A stretch of DNA of 64,000 nucleotides from Leucaena leucocephala (Eukaryota; Streptophyta; Magnoliopsida; Fabales; Fabaceae), in contig CM073554.1 of NCBI GenBank assembly GCA_037074615.1, positions 20,038,501 to 20,102,500 of the forward strand. Reading direction: 5' to 3'. Shown here in pieces: positions 59,046-64,000 of this stretch; the first letter of the stretch is position 1; each line of letters begins with the position of its first letter. The notes under the pieces are model-generated. The model did no database searches. It was not told the DNA's origin and saw only the letters and a program-made list of their open reading frames with translations. The translations under genes and the position numbers were made by a program.

Positions 59046-59792
59046 TAGCCTATTTGGATACTCTTTCAATTTAAGTTTTAAAAAGATTTTTAACCCAAAT
59101 TTTAATTTGTGAAAATTTAAAAATAAATAGTCATATTTGATTAAAATAGTTTTTAAATCAAACTATAGTTTAAAATTATAGTTTTGAATAAGTTACTATA
59201 ATAGATTTTAGAACAGTAAAGAGGCTTATAGATTTTTAAATTATTATTTTATCTCTATTTTTTCTAACGCACACTCTCTCTTCTCTTCACAGCTTTAAAG
59301 ACTATGCTTGTTGTCAGTGACTGTGCTATGAAGAGACGACCATCAATGACTCTCTCTAACCTCTGTCATCTTCTGGTAATGACGTCGTGGGTTTGTCGCG
59401 GGTTGTTGGGTAACGTCGGGCGGGGGTCTTTGTCTTCTTCCTCCGTCCAGCTTCTTTGTCTTCAATTCCTCCATCGTTAAGGCGGCGGCATCGCATCTTC
59501 AACTCCTATATTGTTATCTTCATTTGCCAGAGAGAGAAGATGAGGGAGACGGTAGAGGAGGGATGCCAGCTGTTCAATGTGAAGAGTGATCACAACTAAA
59601 TTATTTTTTTATCTCATACATTTTTAATAATTTATTAATTATAAAAGTCTTTCTGATAATAATTATCCAAACATTCATTTATTTATAACCAGTTCTTTTT
59701 TATAAGGCCTTCTCCAGAAACTATTTTCTAAAAACTGTTCAAAAACTTTTTTTTTTATAAGTCATTTTTCAAAAGTCTATTCAAATTGGCCC
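59046..59792. mobile_element. MITE-superfamily copy with a GC-rich core
   Basis: The left end TAGCCTATTTGGATACTC pairs with the right end, whose reverse complement is GGGCCAATTTGAATAG. Outer blocks match the reverse complement of 40691-41208: AATAGTCATATTTG, AGAACAGTAAAGAGGCTTAT and TTATCCAAACATTCATTTATT. The core, about 59290-59590, has GC-rich words such as GTCGCGGGTTGTTGGG and differs from the cores of the other copies. Confidence 0.6.
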
Positions 59793-61861
59793 AAAAGTTT
59801 CTCATAACTCCCATAAGGAGGGATGGGTCTCCCATTTTGTATCAAGTCAAAGAAGAGCTTTTCTAATAGAAAGCTTCAATCAATTTCTCTAAATAAATAA
59901 AAAGGTATGGCCTATTGAAATTTTTGATCACTATATGTGCCTTTAAAAGCCTTATATTTGGGAATGCTGACTCTCATCAAACAGACATAAACCTTCCAGT
60001 TAATTAAATACACTGTTTAACTTTAAAAAAATAAATATGAAGGGACATAAACTTTGTTTACGATGCAAGGAAAGAGAATACTAGACATAAACAGTGAAAG
60101 TTCCAATTGTCCCTAGCTAGCTTCTGATTGATGCTTATAAAAATGCTTACAAATCTTTTTTTTTTTCCTTTTTAAACTTTTATTATTCCCTTCAAGACAT
60201 AATTCTTGGGCACAATCTTTATTATTAGTTCAACGTTGGCCTGTGTCTAGCTTGCTATGCTGCAAAAGGAGAGGTAAAAGTAAAACAATAACTGTCAAAA
60301 ATAATGGGCACAATTGTCCCTTTTTAAAAACCCTAAGTCAATAAGTAACTCTAAAGTCAGCAAAAGATCTTGACAATATTAAAATTTGAAACCTTGCCCA
60401 GAGAAGGAAAAAACTTATGAACTGATTAAGCCTCCCTTGAATCAAATTAATTCTATACCTGAAGAATATAAAGATATTCATTAGTAGAACACAAAGCACG
60501 CGATCTTTATTCAAGGATTAAATAAATGTAAGCATGCATCGCACCCTACACAAAGTTTTTAGAAACCTTAATTCAGAGTTTATTAATTTCACTGGCTATG
60601 TTCAAAAAGACCATAATTAAAAATTACTATATGTTCAATATAATTCAACAATATTTTAAAATTCGGATTTAATGTCAAAACCGAAAAATCAACTAGTCTC
60701 AATTTTCATAGTTTAACCGGTTATACTGGTAGACAAACTAATAACATAATAATTAAAAAAATTCTGTATAATATATATATAAGAAATAAATTCATAATAT
60801 ATATATGTCAACAAATGATCTGAAAAATAATATATTGGATACATTGGAATGTTAAAGAGGGTGGGTCAAGTTTTTTTTAGGTTTTAAATTTTTCAAAATT
60901 TTCTTCTATCAAATCCAAAACTCATCTAATTTTCAAACTAAAACCATTTTAGTTCCTGAACTAATTATGAATTTTGACTTAATAGCGATTTAACTCTAAC
61001 CCAACTTTGACTCAACTATAAAAACAATTTTTGATCCAAACTTAGCCATTGGTACGCAAAATGATAGACTTAATATCACACTTCACACTGATTCGATCCA
61101 ATTATAAAGTAGCGTTTCAAAATGGCTCCAAACTTTATAGAATGCAAAGCCGAATCTGTGCTTAGAAATGAAGACTGGTTGAGATTTGGTCATCTCAACA
61201 TTTTGCAATAATTATGCCACAGAAAATGCAAATAAGCCCCCCACGTACGGGTTTATGTATTAGAAAACGACACAAGTCAAAAGGTGCAGCTTTACAAAAA
61301 GTCCATTTTGAGGGCAAAACAGTCATGCTCTTCCTTTTCTTCAGAAAAGATGTCACTAATTATTTTATATATTTATATTATATATGATTTCTCAAGCCAG
61401 GTGTGGTCACACCATTTTTGGGATCTGTGAGGACCACCAAATCAATTTGAAAGGGCAACAATTCATTCATTAAAAAATATATAAAGATATATAGTATGTT
61501 AGATTTGCATATTTGTACAAATAAATTAATTCCATTTATTTATGTTTGTAATTAAATTAACTATCTAAAATTTTCACACCTAGCGTAATTATTTGACTTA
61601 ATCCGGCATTCAACAAGTCAAGTGGTAGTTTAGCTAGGTAGCTGCAATTTCACGATATTGATCTCCTAATTTTTGAATTTGATGACAAAACCATTAACAT
61701 TAAACTTTTTAAATGAAAGGTTTCACGTGGATAATGAGAGAAATGCAGCTTGTGTTTATTATTTTATTAATGAAAACTATCAATTTTTTGGAAAAAAATT
61801 AAATAATTGCCCATTACAGAATTTATTACTTAGAAGTACTTAACATTTGTCTTAAGACCTA
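59793..61861. other. Intergenic, no gene recognised
   Basis: AT-rich DNA with only short open frames. A phrase near 60700-60740 (TTTAACCGGTTATACTGGT) recalls common plant repeat sequence, but no boundaries can be drawn. Confidence 0.4.
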
Positions 61862-62262
61862 TGGACTTGTTTGGTAGCATGAAAATCGAAATGGGAAAGT
61901 AGAAGTAGAAGTATGATCACTTCTCTTATTTAATACAATAGAAGATACTTCTACTTCTACTTCTAATATTTTGGATCATTTCAGTTTCATAAAAAAGTTA
62001 GAAAATGATATGAGAGAAATGGAAGTAAAATATTTTAAACCATTTTACCCTAAATTATAAAATTCTTGGACAACTTTAACCCCTCTCCCAAGTTATAAAA
62101 AAATATTTTGGATAATTTTATCGCAAGTTATAAAAAAATATACATCAATTCTATAATCATTTCTAATATACTAAACAAACTTGTAAATTTTATTTTAAAC
62201 TTAATTTCATTTTCACTTCCACTAATATAAAAAAGTATTTTATCCTATCAAAAGTAACATAT
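61862..62262. mobile_element. AT-rich MITE-like repeat, second copy
   Basis: It matches 5560-5965 along its length. The left end GACTTGTTTGGTAGCATGAAAA and the right end, reverse complemented TTTGATAGGATAAAATA, are weakly inverted, which suggests a TIR element. This copy is the better preserved of the two. No coding sequence. Confidence 0.55.
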
Positions 62263-64000
62263 ATTTAGCGGGTACAACTCATGTTTAGATATGCTCAATA
62301 TATCTTTAACTATGTTCAGAATAAGAATGTTTATATAGTTAAAAATATAGTATATATAACTAAAGAAGAGCTACACTTATTCAAGAACAAGAACATGAGT
62401 CTTTAGGTATCTAGTAATTAGAGATTGTTTAGCAATTTTTTTAATTTTTCTCAAAAACTTTATATATTTATCGCTTGGTGTGAACAAATAAATTTTAAAA
62501 GAAAAGAAAAAGAAAGGTTTACAGAATATTAATCCCTTGTAACGATTGGAGGGTTGTGGTAAAGAGAAAGAAAACAGAATGGTGAAGCTTCTATATAGGA
62601 TAGGTTTCTCGATTCTCTTTTCTCTCTCTTCAATATAAAAAGGAAAAAACTCAATGTAGAGATAAAACGGGTAAAGTTATTTTGTTTTGTAATACAAAAG
62701 AAGCGGGCAGCTGAATTAAGAAGAATGGGAAATGATACTGTTATAATTATCAAATCATGGCTCACTCATTACCTTTGGTTGGTGTCAGCTTTCTCGAGAG
62801 ATGTGATAGAGAAGACAAAAGCAAAGTCCCAAAGACTCGTTCAAATAATTTCAGTCTGGCAAAACAAAAGGTCGCAAGTCCTCTCACTGTTTCTGTGTCA
62901 CAGATCTGACACCACTGCTTTTATTTTCTTTCATTCATTTCACTGCCAGCTCCTCAGATTCCCTTCTTATCTTTCATTCATTTTCCCCTCTTCTTCTCCT
63001 TCTTCCTCCTCTCCTTCTCCAATTTCTTTAGAATTTAGCTTCCCCATCCAATGCAGTGAAACCCATGCAAAGCAAAATGATTAAATGTTATCCTCTTCTA
63101 TGTTACTGTTTCTCTCCTACTTTCCCTCATTCTTTTTTCCTTTCTTGGTACTTCAAGATTTGTAAGTTCTGTGTTGGGGGTTTTCTTTCTCTCTCAGAAA
63201 ACTAAATTCCTCAGCTTATAAGAGAAATTAATTCCCTTCCCTTTCCCTACTTTTATTTACTCTCGAGTTCTGCAAAGATTCCAGTTTAGGTGGACCTTGT
63301 AATTTGCCCTTATAATATAGGGGTATGAATTTTTTTTACAAGAAACTGTGAGTTCAATGTTGTTTATAATCTCAAATTCCTTAACATCTGTTTCTCTAAA
63401 TAAATAAAAAAAAATTGTCTGGAATAGAGTCTCCTATGCCAACACACTTTTATGGAGAAGACATTAATGGGCTTAAAGAATATGGGAGAAGATCAGAACT
63501 AAAAGTAAAAGAAAACTTGCAACCAGATTGTTCAGATATTATTTAAGGAAAAGAAAAGATCTAGCACCATTCTCAAAAAGTATTAATATATATATATTCT
63601 ATATATCAACCAATCCAATTACAAATTTGAGATATCTTTCCCGTTTGCTACACAAAATTGAACTAGAGGCAAATTTAGTGGAATAAATAAAACTAAATTA
63701 CACATAGATAATCGAGAGTAAGATATATGAACTTAGATTCTTATGCCACCAACACCAAATATATATATATATATATATTATCGCCGTCTATATATGAAAT
63801 AAAAATAGGAGGGTACATACAAACATGCATAGAAAAATTATAGTGTCTCTCGCTATACATTTCCAGTCCAAAAGTAAATTAAAAAGAAAAAGAGATATAA
63901 AGCAAAAGTGGAGCTAGCTAGTTTATATGATGAGGACGATAACAACTAGACTATTATAACAAGCCTCTCTCACAGAAATAAATATTCATTCATGGCGAAC
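62263..64000. other. Possible leader of a gene beyond the window, otherwise intergenic
   Basis: At about 62860-63260 the plus strand is pyrimidine-rich (runs such as CTCTTCTTCTCCTTCTTCC), like a plant 5' leader, but no following coding exon lies inside the window. The open frame at 62725-63084 runs through this tract and has no protein-like features. A (TA)n run lies at about 63757-63779. Confidence 0.35.

Noticed and set aside
62725..63084. 119-codon plus-strand frame
   Set aside because: Runs through a pyrimidine-rich leader-like tract. The Ser/Pro-rich translation is a by-product of CT repeats.
1..64000. tRNA, rRNA, CRISPR arrays, intact LTR retrotransposons, viral sequences
   Set aside because: I looked for tRNA A/B boxes with cloverleaf context, conserved rRNA words, regular spacers, paired LTRs with reverse transcriptase motifs, and viral coat or replicase motifs. 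None was supported; the B-box-like words all sit in SINE-like repeats.

Overview
This is nuclear DNA from a flowering plant, almost certainly a eudicot. It is AT-rich, the genes carry spliceosomal introns, the intergenic stretches are long, and there are many small TIR elements (MITEs), SINE-like repeats and (TA)n microsatellites. The recognisable proteins are plant families: NPH3/BTB, KRP, PRT1, lectin receptor kinases and RLCK-VII. I cannot name the species. No rRNA, tRNA, CRISPR or prokaryotic feature is visible.

Layout: (1) 0.2-3 kb, minus strand: a complete four-exon BTB/NPH3 gene with a GC-AG intron. (2) 3-10 kb: intergenic DNA with MITEs and two SINE-like families. (3) 10-12 kb, plus: a decayed BSD-domain gene. 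(4) 13.6-15.8 kb: MITEs. (5) 16-19 kb, plus: a small single-pass membrane protein gene with a probable 2.1-kb 5'UTR intron. (6) 20.6-22.7 kb, minus: a three-exon CDK inhibitor of the KRP/ICK family. (7) 23-25.3 kb: related MITEs, one nested inside another. (8) 28.6-34.4 kb, minus: a seven-exon PRT1-type N-degron E3 ligase, followed at 35.0-36.2 kb by a broken partial duplicate. (9) 36.4-52 kb: a cluster of G-type lectin S-receptor-like kinases with two intact intronless genes, a C-terminal scrap and one pseudogene. The pseudogene is split by a 3,977-bp non-autonomous CACTA element, which itself carries a fragment of a BOR-type boron transporter gene. (10) 55.4-57.3 kb, minus: a five-exon RLCK-VII (PBS1-like) kinase. 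(11) 57.4-64 kb: intergenic DNA with more repeats.

The receptor kinases and the RLCK-VII protein belong to families that work in cell-surface signalling. The NPH3, KRP and PRT1 genes are ordinary housekeeping or developmental genes with no evident functional link to each other. The most unusual part is 36-52 kb, where three processes can be read from sequence: a near-identical kinase tract shared by the two intact receptor genes (gene conversion or recent exchange), a deletion at microhomology in the pseudogene, and insertion of a gene-carrying CACTA element whose empty site can be inferred. A second theme is one MITE superfamily found at least six times, some copies with a purine-rich middle and others with unlike, GC-richer middles.
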